Assembly: GCF_016806125.1 (NCBI RefSeq)
Contig: NZ_CP047167.1
Location: 1 to 64,000 of the forward strand
Length of the DNA: 64,000 bases
Origin: Ponticoccus alexandrii
Lineage (GTDB): Bacteria; Pseudomonadota; Alphaproteobacteria; Rhodobacterales; Rhodobacteraceae
Direction: 5' to 3'
The translations under genes were made by a program, and so were the position numbers. This document shows positions 37,405 through 45,508 of the stretch, piece by piece (within the stretch, counting starts at the first letter, position 1; each line of letters starts with the position of its first letter). The notes under the pieces are model-generated. The model ran no database searches. It was not told the DNA's origin and worked only from the letters and a program-made list of their open reading frames with translations.

Positions 37405-38382
37405 TTACTTGGCGTCTTGCCGCGAGTCGGCTGCGAGCTTCGCCACAAGATCGGGATCAAGGTCGGTGTGGAAGGCGCCCTCGGGTTCGTCCGGCATATC
37501 AGCCGGAAACACAACGCCACGGTTGTCGGCCAACCGGGCGTTGACACCGGCAAGGCCCGACATGAACTCGGCGCGCAGGACTGAACCCATCATCGATCGC
37601 CGGGCAAACAGCCCCTGCAGCACCTCGGGCGGATCCGAGCGCAGGCGCGCCACAAGCGGCCGCAGCGCATAGTCGAGACCCTGACGGTTCATGTGGCGAA
37701 TCACTTCGATGACGCCGGCGGGCGGGCTTACGTTGCTTTGCGGTGAGGGCGAGAGGCGCACGCTGGTACCTGCGGCGGCGAGGATCGGCTTGCACAGTTC
37801 TGTCCCCTTCAGCAAATCGTAGTTCACCGCGTGCACCGGACCGAAGCCGTCCCAGCGTTGCAGGTTGGTGTCATAATCCAGACGCTCGGCGATCTCCGGC
37901 GCTGCAAGGAAGGCCTCGATCGTGCCGTGGGCGATGGGTTTGTTTTCCCGGACGTATTGCGAGAACAGCGACTCCGCGTAGCGGTCCTGACGCCGCAGGA
38001 AGCAGACGATCTCGAAGTCGAAGTCCTGCGACCAGGGGACGAAGAAGTCCTGCAACACATCGCGGGGAAGGCTCAGGCCTTCCTCGCTGAGGATCAGGTG
38101 GTCGGCGCCGCTGGCCCTGAATTCCGCCATGATGCGATCCCGCTCGGCGGCCATGGCCTCTGCGCCGTTCAGCGTCGCCCGGTAGATGAAGTTATGCGCG
38201 GGCAGATGCGGATGCGGTTCGCGGGCCGGATCGGGATAGCACAGGCCCGCACGCGCAAGCGCGGCGCGGTTGTCCCGAAGCGTCGTCTGGATGGCGGTCG
38301 TGCCGGTCTTGTGAGTGCCGACGTGCAGCACCAGACGCGGACGACCGCGGCGGGGCAGAAGGCAGCGCAACAGGTGTCTCAC
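37405..38382 (-). CDS. Sulfotransferase-family protein
   Basis: 325 residues from a GTG at 38382 that overlaps the stop of the upstream gene (GTGA). The N-terminal LVLHVGTHKTGTTAIQTTLR is the PAPS 5'-phosphosulfate loop of sulfotransferases; LILSEEGLSLPRDVL and VCFLRRQDRYAESLF fit the 3'-phosphate-binding region. The acceptor is unknown; the neighbours suggest the surface glycan. The long open frame further upstream is not used because it overlaps the neighbouring gene. A second, distant homologue lies at 51960-53075. Confidence 0.78.
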   Translation of the reverse strand: MRHLLRCLLPRRGRPRLVLHVGTHKTGTTAIQTTLRDNRAALARAGLCYPDPAREPHPHLPAHNFIYRATLNGAEAMAAERDRIMAEFRASGADHLILSEEGLSLPRDVLQDFFVPWSQDFDFEIVCFLRRQDRYAESLFSQYVRENKPIAHGTIEAFLAAPEIAERLDYDTNLQRWDGFGPVHAVNYDLLKGTELCKPILAAAGTSVRLSPSPQSNVSPPAGVIEVIRHMNRQGLDYALRPLVARLRSDPPEVLQGLFARRSMMGSVLRAEFMSGLAGVNARLADNRGVVFPADMPDEPEGAFHTDLDPDLVAKLAADSRQDAK

Positions 38383-38882
38383 CAGTAGGTCTCCGGAATC
38401 CAGTGGTGGCGCGGATCGTCGAGGTCGTCCAGCGGGGCGCAGAAGGCGGATCCGCGCTTGCACCCCAGCCAGTCGCCCCCGCGAGAGCGGATCATCATGT
38501 GATCGCCGCGCCGGTAGAGCAGCCATTGCAATCCGGTCAGAACATGGTCGGGATCGGATTTTTCGAGCCGCACCGCGGGCGCGTCGGCGCCAAGGCAGTA
38601 ATCGTCGTGGTTCTGGCACACCAGCCGCCACAGTCCCGGTTGTCCCGGCACGGTCACGCATTTCCAGCGGGTGCCGACGAAGGGCAGGGCGGTGCCCTTT
38701 GCCATGGTGACGGCACGGGTCGCAAAGACGCCGTCCAGCCACTGCGGCCCTCCGGCAGACCTGAGGGCAAGGTGCATGCCGTTGCGCAGTTGCAGGCCGT
38801 CCCAGCCGCGCATCGCCTCGCCATCCATGCCGGGCTGGCCGGTACCGGGTGGGCGCAGCAACACCATGCCGGTCTCAGTCAT
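38379..38882 (-). CDS. Uncharacterised 167-residue protein, probable beta-trefoil fold
   Basis: I do not recognise a named family, but three internal repeats can be aligned by eye: HLALRSAGGPQWLDGV, WRLVCQNHDDYCLGAD and MMIRSRGGDWLGCKRG. Each leads to a block closing with an aromatic motif (TRWKCVTV, LQWLLYRR, HHWIPE). Threefold repeats of about 45 residues with a Trp near each end are the pattern of beta-trefoil lectins and fascin-like domains. No signal peptide is visible. The start overlaps the end of the glycosyltransferase gene and its stop overlaps the sulfotransferase start, so it is translated in step with both. Confidence 0.6.
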   Translation of the reverse strand: MTETGMVLLRPPGTGQPGMDGEAMRGWDGLQLRNGMHLALRSAGGPQWLDGVFATRAVTMAKGTALPFVGTRWKCVTVPGQPGLWRLVCQNHDDYCLGADAPAVRLEKSDPDHVLTGLQWLLYRRGDHMMIRSRGGDWLGCKRGSAFCAPLDDLDDPRHHWIPETYW

Positions 38883-40884
38883 TGCGCTGACCCGAGGTGA
38901 TCAGCGAGATGGTCTCGGGACGCTCCTGCAGCTCTTTCCGCCAGAAGTCGGCACGCATGGTTTCATCCAGCTGTCTGCGGTAGTGATCCTTGAGGTTGTC
39001 GAACTGGTCGGAGAACTGCTCGATCCTTGCATAGAGACGCGCCGCGGCGCGGGCCACCGCCACGCCGTGCGCTGCCTCCTGCGGACGGTAGATATATTGC
39101 GTCCAGTTGTTGGGATTGGTCAGGATGACCTGCGTCAGCGGAATCCGAGAGGCGGTGTCCCGCCGCATCGTCTTGGATTTTCGGGCCTTCTTTGCGCCGG
39201 TGCTGCGGTCGACCGGGCGATCCGGCATCATGTAGAGGAAGAAGTGATGTTCCGCCTGACCGTGGCGTGCATCGCCCTGCTCGAGAATCTCGAAGATGAT
39301 CTCGGGCGGCAGTTGTTCGAATTTCTTCTCGAAGCCGCGGAAATAGGCCAGCCGTTCAAGGTATCGGGGGGCGAACCCATGCGCGAGGAACATTTCCTTG
39401 CTGCAGATGTCCTCCAGAATGGTGGCGTAAAGCTCTAGCCCCATGGGATCGGCGACGCCCAGATGCGATAGAGCGCGTTGCAGGAAGAACTGCACCATGG
39501 TTCCGGCGTCTTCCTGCCCGTAGCAGAGGTTGACGATCAAGCCGTGGCTGATCGACATGTATTCCTGCCCGTAGGAATGGGCCGGCTCGTGCCAGCTGGC
39601 AAGGTTGGGGTTCGACAGGACGCTGTGGCCCAGCCTGCGCCCGCGCAGTGAATACTCGATGTCGTCGCCGCGCAGAAAGAAGGCGGCCGGGTAGCCCATG
39701 TCGGGCAGGATCGCGGCGGGCAGGCTCTGGAAGATGAAGGTCGAGTACTCGGGATAATGCGCCGCCGCCATATCCTGAAAATCGGCCGTGCTTTCGATCG
39801 TGCGCCCGTGACGCAAGAAGCGCGGGCGTATGACCTCGCGTTTGCCGCTGATCGAACCGCCGGCGAAGCGGCCCCACATCGAGCCGTCTTCCCACAGCAC
39901 CCTGTGGTTGTTCTGCCGGAACACCGGAAGGGTGAACATCGTGGTATCGGTCCGGAACAAGCTGGCCGCCCAGTTGCGGCGCAGGCTTTCCAGAGACACG
40001 GTCAGGTCGTCGTCGAGCAGCAGGACCTCGTCCGGGGTCATGCCCGCTTGCTCGAAGGCCGCGCGGGCGTGCAGCATGACCTGACTCATGTTGCCACCGC
40101 CGCCAAGGTTCGCGCCGGCGTATGTGAAGACGTTGAAAAGTCCCCCTGCCGTAACCGAGGCGTAGTCCCGTTTGCCTACCCCGTTCGAGGCGTCCAGGAT
40201 CACGAAGGCGGTGTTGCGCAGGAAATGTCCGTAATCGCCAAGGGCGGCCTCTCGGCGCAGTTTTGCAAACAGGGCCACGACGTCGCGGGTGCGGCCGAAT
40301 GTGCGCAGCAGAACAACCATGCGGCCTTCGGCCTCGCGCGGCGCGGCGGTTTCCCATGTCAGGCTGTCGAGGCGCGATTTGCCGCTGCGCCCCTGCACAA
40401 GCGCGGACATTCGCACCGCTTCCGGCCAGTCCGCGCCAAGGCTGACACGCAGCGGCGCGCCGGTATCGCTGCTGGCCGTGTCACCCAGAAGCCGGGTGGA
40501 GCCCTCTGTGTCATGGGCACGCAGGGCAAGGTGAAAGCGCCCCTTGCCGCGCAGCACCAGATGCAGATTGTTCACCGCGGTGTGCTTGCGGAAGATCTCT
40601 GGGAAGAAGGCGTTGCGCAGGCTGTCGGTGCACAGGAAGTCCTGGTTGGCCAGGGTGGCGGGCAGGGCGCTCACGTTCGACAGGTGGTCCGCGCCGGTCG
40701 CAAAGTAGAGATCCTGCGTGTCCGGGCCGGGATTGGTGCAGTCCAGCCCCTGAAGCGTGACAGTGTCGCCCGTCGACAGAGGGCGTGTGCGCTGTGCCCA
40801 GGACGTGAGAAACGCGGCGAGTTGGGGGGTGATATCCCCCTCGGGCTTGGACATGGCGGCGTTCCGCAAGGACAATAGAGTCAT
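38875..40884 (-). CDS. GlfT2-like galactofuranosyltransferase
   Basis: 669 residues from ATG 40884 (ATG at 40854 is possible). The architecture matches mycobacterial GlfT2: an N-terminal beta domain (residues about 40-190), a GT-A domain with DDD at about 291-293 (EVLLLDDDLTVS), a second acidic pair at about 407-408 (FFLRGDDIEYSL), a histidine in ASWHEPAHSYG, and a helical C-terminal domain. GlfT2 polymerises galactofuranose from UDP-Galf, and glf in this window would provide it. It follows the RTX gene after 163 bp and overlaps the lectin-like gene. Galactofuran chains in a Gram-negative surface glycan would be unusual, so acceptor and linkage need biochemical proof. Confidence 0.83.
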   Translation of the reverse strand: MTLLSLRNAAMSKPEGDITPQLAAFLTSWAQRTRPLSTGDTVTLQGLDCTNPGPDTQDLYFATGADHLSNVSALPATLANQDFLCTDSLRNAFFPEIFRKHTAVNNLHLVLRGKGRFHLALRAHDTEGSTRLLGDTASSDTGAPLRVSLGADWPEAVRMSALVQGRSGKSRLDSLTWETAAPREAEGRMVVLLRTFGRTRDVVALFAKLRREAALGDYGHFLRNTAFVILDASNGVGKRDYASVTAGGLFNVFTYAGANLGGGGNMSQVMLHARAAFEQAGMTPDEVLLLDDDLTVSLESLRRNWAASLFRTDTTMFTLPVFRQNNHRVLWEDGSMWGRFAGGSISGKREVIRPRFLRHGRTIESTADFQDMAAAHYPEYSTFIFQSLPAAILPDMGYPAAFFLRGDDIEYSLRGRRLGHSVLSNPNLASWHEPAHSYGQEYMSISHGLIVNLCYGQEDAGTMVQFFLQRALSHLGVADPMGLELYATILEDICSKEMFLAHGFAPRYLERLAYFRGFEKKFEQLPPEIIFEILEQGDARHGQAEHHFFLYMMPDRPVDRSTGAKKARKSKTMRRDTASRIPLTQVILTNPNNWTQYIYRPQEAAHGVAVARAAARLYARIEQFSDQFDNLKDHYRRQLDETMRADFWRKELQERPETISLITSGQRND

Positions 40885-40999
40885 GGCGCTGCGATAGCCC
40901 AGCCGCGCGGGGTTTGTCCAGTTTCCGGCGCCCTGAAAGCGGGCGGAGACGGCGGGGTGGCGCCTGTAAGGAGCAGGGCAAAGTCGCCCCGCCGCAGAT

Positions 41000-41032
41000 T
41001 GTCCCGGTGCGGTGATCGGCCGCGCCGGGACA
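41000..41032 (-). terminator. Hairpin after the second RTX gene
   Basis: TGTCCCGG and its complement pair around a 17-nt GC-rich loop, 15 bp past the stop of the RTX gene in the minus direction. No T-run, so it may be a partial terminator or an mRNA-protecting end for the abundant RTX message. Confidence 0.45.
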
Positions 41033-41047
41033 GGGGGTCGATGGCTG

Positions 41048-44000
41048 TCAGAGGAAGGGCTCGAGATCGCCGGTGACGTCGAAGATCATGTCCGCGCCAG
41101 AGATGTCGCCGGCCGCGCCCTCGATCAGGATCGAGTTGCCGAAACCGTCCTCGACCAGCGCATCTGCACCCACCGTGGAAATGTTAAGGTCAGAGACGTC
41201 GTTGATCTGCGCGTTGCCGGCAAAGATCAGCATATCCGAACCGTCCTGGAAATCGGTGATCGTGTCGTTGCCGAAGCCCGCGCCGAAGATGAAGTCGTCG
41301 GACCCACCGAGGCCGACCAGCGTATCATTGCCCGCGCCGCCCTTGAGGATGTTGTCGCCGGCATCGCCGGTCAGGCGGTCGTTGAACGCCGAGCCGGTCA
41401 ACCCCTCGATGCTGACGAAGATATCGCCCGCCGCATGGGCCCCGGCGGTGAAACCGGTGTTCAGGCTGACGTTTACCGCGCCGGAGGCGTCGGCGTAATC
41501 GGCGACGTCGCGGTCGGCGCCGCCGTCCAGCGTGTCGGCACCAAGGCGCCCGCGCAGGATGTCGTTGCCGGCCATGCCCGAAAGGACGTTGTCCGCGGTG
41601 TCACCGCTCAGCACGTCGTTGAAGGCCGATCCGGTGACATTCTCGATGGAGTCGAAGGTGTCTCCGGCTGCATCGCCGCCCAAGGTGAAATTGGTGGCCA
41701 GAGAGACGTTCACACCCTCCGAGGAACTGGCGTAGGTTGCGGTGTCGATGCCGCCGTTGCCGCGCAGGACGTCGGCGCCCAGCTTGCCTTCGAGCAGGTT
41801 GTTGCCGTTGTCGCCGTTCAGGATATCGCCGAACCGCGACCCGATCAGGTTCTCGATCGAGCTGAAGGTGTCGCCGATGGCGTGGCTGCCCGCGCCACCG
41901 CCGGCAAAGCCGGACAGCAGCGAGACGTTCACCGATCCGGCGCTGTCGGTGTAGTCGGCGGTGTCGATGCCACCGTTGCCATTCAGCGTGTCGCCACCGG
42001 CACGGCCGCGCAGGATATTGTTGCCGTTGTCGCCGTTCAGGATGTCGCCAAAGGCCGAGCCGTAGAGGTTCTCAATAGAGGTGAAGGTGTCGCCGATGGC
42101 ATGGCTGCTCGCGCCCCCACCGGCAAAGCCGGACAGCAGGCTGACGTTCACGAAGCTGCCCGAGGACATGTAGTCGGCGGTGTCCGATCCGGCGCCGCCG
42201 ATCAAGGTATCGTTGCCCGACCGGCCCTCGAAGATGTTGTCGTTGGCGTCGCCCGTCATCCGGTCGCCGAAATTGGTGCCGCGAATGTTCTCGATGCTGA
42301 TGAAGACATCACCAAGCGCATCGGTATTCGGCCCCCCGTTTGCAAAACCGGTGGCGAGCGAGACGTTGATGTTGGTGGCGTTGTCGGCGTAATCGACCCA
42401 GTCCGACCCTTCGCCGCCGTCCAGCGTGTCGCCGCCTCCGGCCGTCGTGGTCTGCTGGCCGCGGCCGCGCAGGTAATCGTCGCCATCGCCGCCGAAGATA
42501 TAGTTGTCGAAATCGTCGCCGTTCAGAATATCGTCATGTTCCGAACCAATGAGGTTGCGGAACGAGGTTTGCCCGGCGCCATTGAGGAAGGTATCACCGA
42601 TGGCATGGCTGCCAGAGCCGCCGCCAACGTAACCCGTTTCGATCGAAACATTGACGAAGCCGGTGGACGAGGCGTAGCTGAGCGTGTCGATGCCGCCGTT
42701 GCCGACCAGGTTGTCCGCCCCGGCGCCGCCCTCGATCACGTTATCCGAGCCATCTCCAACGATTAGGTCGTCGCGCGACGATCCGATGACGTTTTCGATG
42801 CCGTCGAAGGTATCGCTGCCCTGGCCCACGGCGTTGATCGGGCCGCCGCCGATGCCGTCCAGAAACACCGTGACCGCCTGCGCCACCGAGGCGAAGGACG
42901 CGGTATCCAGCCCCAGGCCGCCGATCAGGCTGTCGTTGCCCAGACCGCCATCCAGTGTGTCGTTGCCGCCGTACTGGGTTATCGATCCTGAAATGAGAGA
43001 AGTGGAATTTACGTCTGCGTCGCCTCGCAATATGTCATTGCCAGCGCCGGTCTTGATATAGTCGCTGCCTGACCTCACGATAAGGTCTCCGCCGTCGACC
43101 GACCCCGAAACGCTTGCGTCACCAGATGCGACGATCCCGTCGTTCCCGGTGTAAACGAGACTATCGTCGCCGAAGAGCAGTTCCTGAGTGCCGGTTGTCA
43201 TAACCGACAAGCCCTCGGCGTCGCCGTAGAGGTATAGCGAGGTTTGCGGGGCGCGTTCGGACACCACGGTGATCGAGTCGTGCCCGAAGGTGAAAATCCC
43301 GTTTGACGAGATAGAACCGGTTTGCAGGTCGCCGGAAATCACGCTCGGCAGAAAGCCGTAGTTCGTCCGGCCATCCATGACTTCGATCACGTCCGAGCCC
43401 AAGGTCATAAGAGCCGATCCGTTGATGCCGACGAATTGCACGTCACCGACGATAATGCTGCTGGAGACGTTTGTCGTACGGATCGTGTCATCGCCACTGA
43501 CCAACCCGCCGCCAGACAGGTTGATGTTGTAAGCGTCACCGGTAATGACGCTCAGGGACGAGGGGCCGAATTCCGGGTCGTGTTCGTAGTACGTATCCTC
43601 GAGAACGATCAGGTCGTCACCGCCTTCGACGTAGGCCGAAACCTGGTGGTAAAGACTGTAGAAATCCCCGTTCACCGAGCTTCCGTTGACACCGTCCAGG
43701 AAAATCTTGTCGTCACCGCCGGTCACGGTGGAGGCTGCACCGGCTGAAACGGACATGTTGGCCACGTCTCCAACGAGAATACTGATGGAGGTCAGGTAAC
43801 GATCCGCGCCGGTTCTACCGATCTCGAACAGATCGTCGCCGCCGGTCGTGCTCGTACCGGCCATTACCGTCAAGTTGTCTCCGACAGCTTGAGCAAGGCT
43901 GGTTGCGTTCAGCAATCGGATGACATCGTCACCACCGTAGCTCGTGCCACCGTCGCCGGTGGTTTTGACGTCTCCGATGATCTGGTTGAAATACAAGCTG

Positions 44001-44641
44001 GTGAAATCCGGCTGTGTGGCTTCTGCGAAGAACACATCGTCGCCGCCATAGACCGTTCCGCTGTTTGTGTTCGCGGATGACATGCCGCCGACATCGCCGA
44101 TCAGTTCGGCTATGCTGACGTTGGTGAAGCGGTCCGCGCCGCCGTGGAGCGTGCCCCCGGCATTTACGTCCAGTGCGTCCCCGACGATCGTACCGCCGGT
44201 CGACGGCGTGTTCTGGGCGCCGGTAAACGTATCTTTCGCGCCGGTGCGCGTTTGGCCGGTCGCCACGCGCACGAAATCGCCCATCATGTGCAGAGCGGAT
44301 GGAGCAAGCGGCATCAGCATTTCGCTTTCGCCCGCCAGCACCGAGTCCCAGAATTTCTCGTGGTTCAGGGTGTCGTTGGTGGAATCGATGAAGTTGGTCA
44401 GGGGAGCGTCGAGCCCGAGCACGGAGAACGAAGAGCTTCCGTCCGTCACGTAGATCCCGTTCACGGTTCCGGCGAGACCGGGAGTGAAGTCGCCCAGGTA
44501 TCCGAAGGCCGTGATGTCGTATAGGTTCGTGGAGGTCCAAGTGTAGCTGAACGGGGTGTTGACCCCGGTATTGAAGTCCACATTGTCGGTGATAGCGACA
44601 TCGAAGAATGACGTGAGGCTCGTGAAGTCGAGTTGGGGCAT
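41048..44641 (-). CDS. Large RTX/hemolysin-type calcium-binding surface protein
   Basis: About 1197 residues from ATG 44641 (MPQLDFTSLTSFF); ATG at 44710 is an alternative. The N-terminal half carries a loose repeat of about 40 residues built on IxGDxxxxx...GGDDxI. From residue about 600 there are seven cassettes of about 72 residues: an ADY-type strand, VNVSLxxGFAGGG, GDxFxSIENLxGS, then RTX nonapeptides (DILNGDNGNNxLxG). Cassettes four and five (about 41820-42180) are nearly identical, also in DNA. The C-terminus (FGNDTITDFQDGSDMLIFAG) is typical of type I secretion substrates. No signal peptide; no type I secretion genes in the window. It is embedded among glycan genes and is probably an extracellular matrix or adhesin component. 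Confidence 0.85.
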   Translation of the reverse strand: MPQLDFTSLTSFFDVAITDNVDFNTGVNTPFSYTWTSTNLYDITAFGYLGDFTPGLAGTVNGIYVTDGSSSFSVLGLDAPLTNFIDSTNDTLNHEKFWDSVLAGESEMLMPLAPSALHMMGDFVRVATGQTRTGAKDTFTGAQNTPSTGGTIVGDALDVNAGGTLHGGADRFTNVSIAELIGDVGGMSSANTNSGTVYGGDDVFFAEATQPDFTSLYFNQIIGDVKTTGDGGTSYGGDDVIRLLNATSLAQAVGDNLTVMAGTSTTGGDDLFEIGRTGADRYLTSISILVGDVANMSVSAGAASTVTGGDDKIFLDGVNGSSVNGDFYSLYHQVSAYVEGGDDLIVLEDTYYEHDPEFGPSSLSVITGDAYNINLSGGGLVSGDDTIRTTNVSSSIIVGDVQFVGINGSALMTLGSDVIEVMDGRTNYGFLPSVISGDLQTGSISSNGIFTFGHDSITVVSERAPQTSLYLYGDAEGLSVMTTGTQELLFGDDSLVYTGNDGIVASGDASVSGSVDGGDLIVRSGSDYIKTGAGNDILRGDADVNSTSLISGSITQYGGNDTLDGGLGNDSLIGGLGLDTASFASVAQAVTVFLDGIGGGPINAVGQGSDTFDGIENVIGSSRDDLIVGDGSDNVIEGGAGADNLVGNGGIDTLSYASSTGFVNVSIETGYVGGGSGSHAIGDTFLNGAGQTSFRNLIGSEHDDILNGDDFDNYIFGGDGDDYLRGRGQQTTTAGGGDTLDGGEGSDWVDYADNATNINVSLATGFANGGPNTDALGDVFISIENIRGTNFGDRMTGDANDNIFEGRSGNDTLIGGAGSDTADYMSSGSFVNVSLLSGFAGGGASSHAIGDTFTSIENLYGSAFGDILNGDNGNNILRGRAGGDTLNGNGGIDTADYTDSAGSVNVSLLSGFAGGGAGSHAIGDTFSSIENLIGSRFGDILNGDNGNNLLEGKLGADVLRGNGGIDTATYASSSEGVNVSLATNFTLGGDAAGDTFDSIENVTGSAFNDVLSGDTADNVLSGMAGNDILRGRLGADTLDGGADRDVADYADASGAVNVSLNTGFTAGAHAAGDIFVSIEGLTGSAFNDRLTGDAGDNILKGGAGNDTLVGLGGSDDFIFGAGFGNDTITDFQDGSDMLIFAGNAQINDVSDLNISTVGADALVEDGFGNSILIEGAAGDISGADMIFDVTGDLEPFL

Positions 44642-44782
44642 CGGAAGAGTCCCTATATTGATTGTGAAAATTGAATGACTTGAAGAATGGTCAAAAGCGA
44701 CCGGAAACATATATGAGGCAATCCTAGCACAAGCTGTCAGGCTGCGCGCCTAAATTCTGACCGAACTTGTCCGTCGCCGGGA

Positions 44783-45508
44783 TCAGCCGAAGTGTTCGTC
44801 CGTGTTGATCGACCACAGCTCTGGATGCGCATGAAGGTGGGCGAAAATTTCGCGCCACCCTGCCGTTGCGATGTCGCCGGGAAAGCTCTCTGCCAGCGCG
44901 ACAAAGAAATCGCGGTCGGCGGGTGTGTCCAGCGTGATGCGCAGATGCGCGTGACCCTGTTCGGGGCACGGCAGGTTGCGCAGGGCGTAGCGCATCGGGC
45001 GGCGCCGCACGAAAGAGGTGACATGTTCGCGATCGGATTTGTGATGACCTTCGCGGCCCGCTTCTTCCAGCGCATCCATGGTGACGATCTCGGTATCCAT
45101 GCCGATTGGCCAGCTTGCGGGAATGTTGGTGGTGACGAGGTCGCCGCCATTGGCCAGAAAATCCGCGAGCGCATGGCTGCTGGTGCCGGGATCGGTGAGC
45201 GGGCAGTCGGAGGTGATACGCATCACCGCGTCCGCACCGGCCTCGCGCGCGGCGCCGAGGTAGCGGGCAAGAACATCGTGCTGTGAGCCACGGAAAACGC
45301 GGTAGCCACGCTTGTCGGCCAAGGCCGCGATGGGATCGCAGGTGGGTTCCTCGGTGGTCGCCACGATCACATCCGATATGCCCTCGATGCGCGCGCAGCG
45401 GTCAAGGCAGTGCTCCAGGAACGTCTTGTCCCCGAGTGGCATGAGGACCTTCCCGGGCAACCGCGTAGAGGTCATCCGGGCCTGCACGATAACGGGGATA
45501 TTCGTCAT
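44783..45508 (-). CDS. SpsF/PseF-type cytidylyltransferase
   Basis: The 241-residue nucleotidyltransferase of the CMP-nonulosonate synthetase superfamily starts IPVIVQARMTSTRLPGKVLM, the hallmark of SpsF-like proteins, with MRITSDCPLTDP as the metal-binding segment. SpsF-like enzymes occur in spore-coat and flagellin glycan clusters and can stand in for PseF, so it may make CMP-pseudaminic acid or a related activated sugar. Its start overlaps the stop of the giant upstream gene (ATGA), so the two are translationally coupled. Confidence 0.78.
   Translation of the reverse strand: MTNIPVIVQARMTSTRLPGKVLMPLGDKTFLEHCLDRCARIEGISDVIVATTEEPTCDPIAALADKRGYRVFRGSQHDVLARYLGAAREAGADAVMRITSDCPLTDPGTSSHALADFLANGGDLVTTNIPASWPIGMDTEIVTMDALEEAGREGHHKSDREHVTSFVRRRPMRYALRNLPCPEQGHAHLRITLDTPADRDFFVALAESFPGDIATAGWREIFAHLHAHPELWSINTDEHFG

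Noticed and set aside
41012-42766. Plus-strand open frame rich in Val, Asp and Ala opposite the RTX repeats
   Set aside because: Its repeats merely mirror the RTX cassette DNA repeats read on the other strand.
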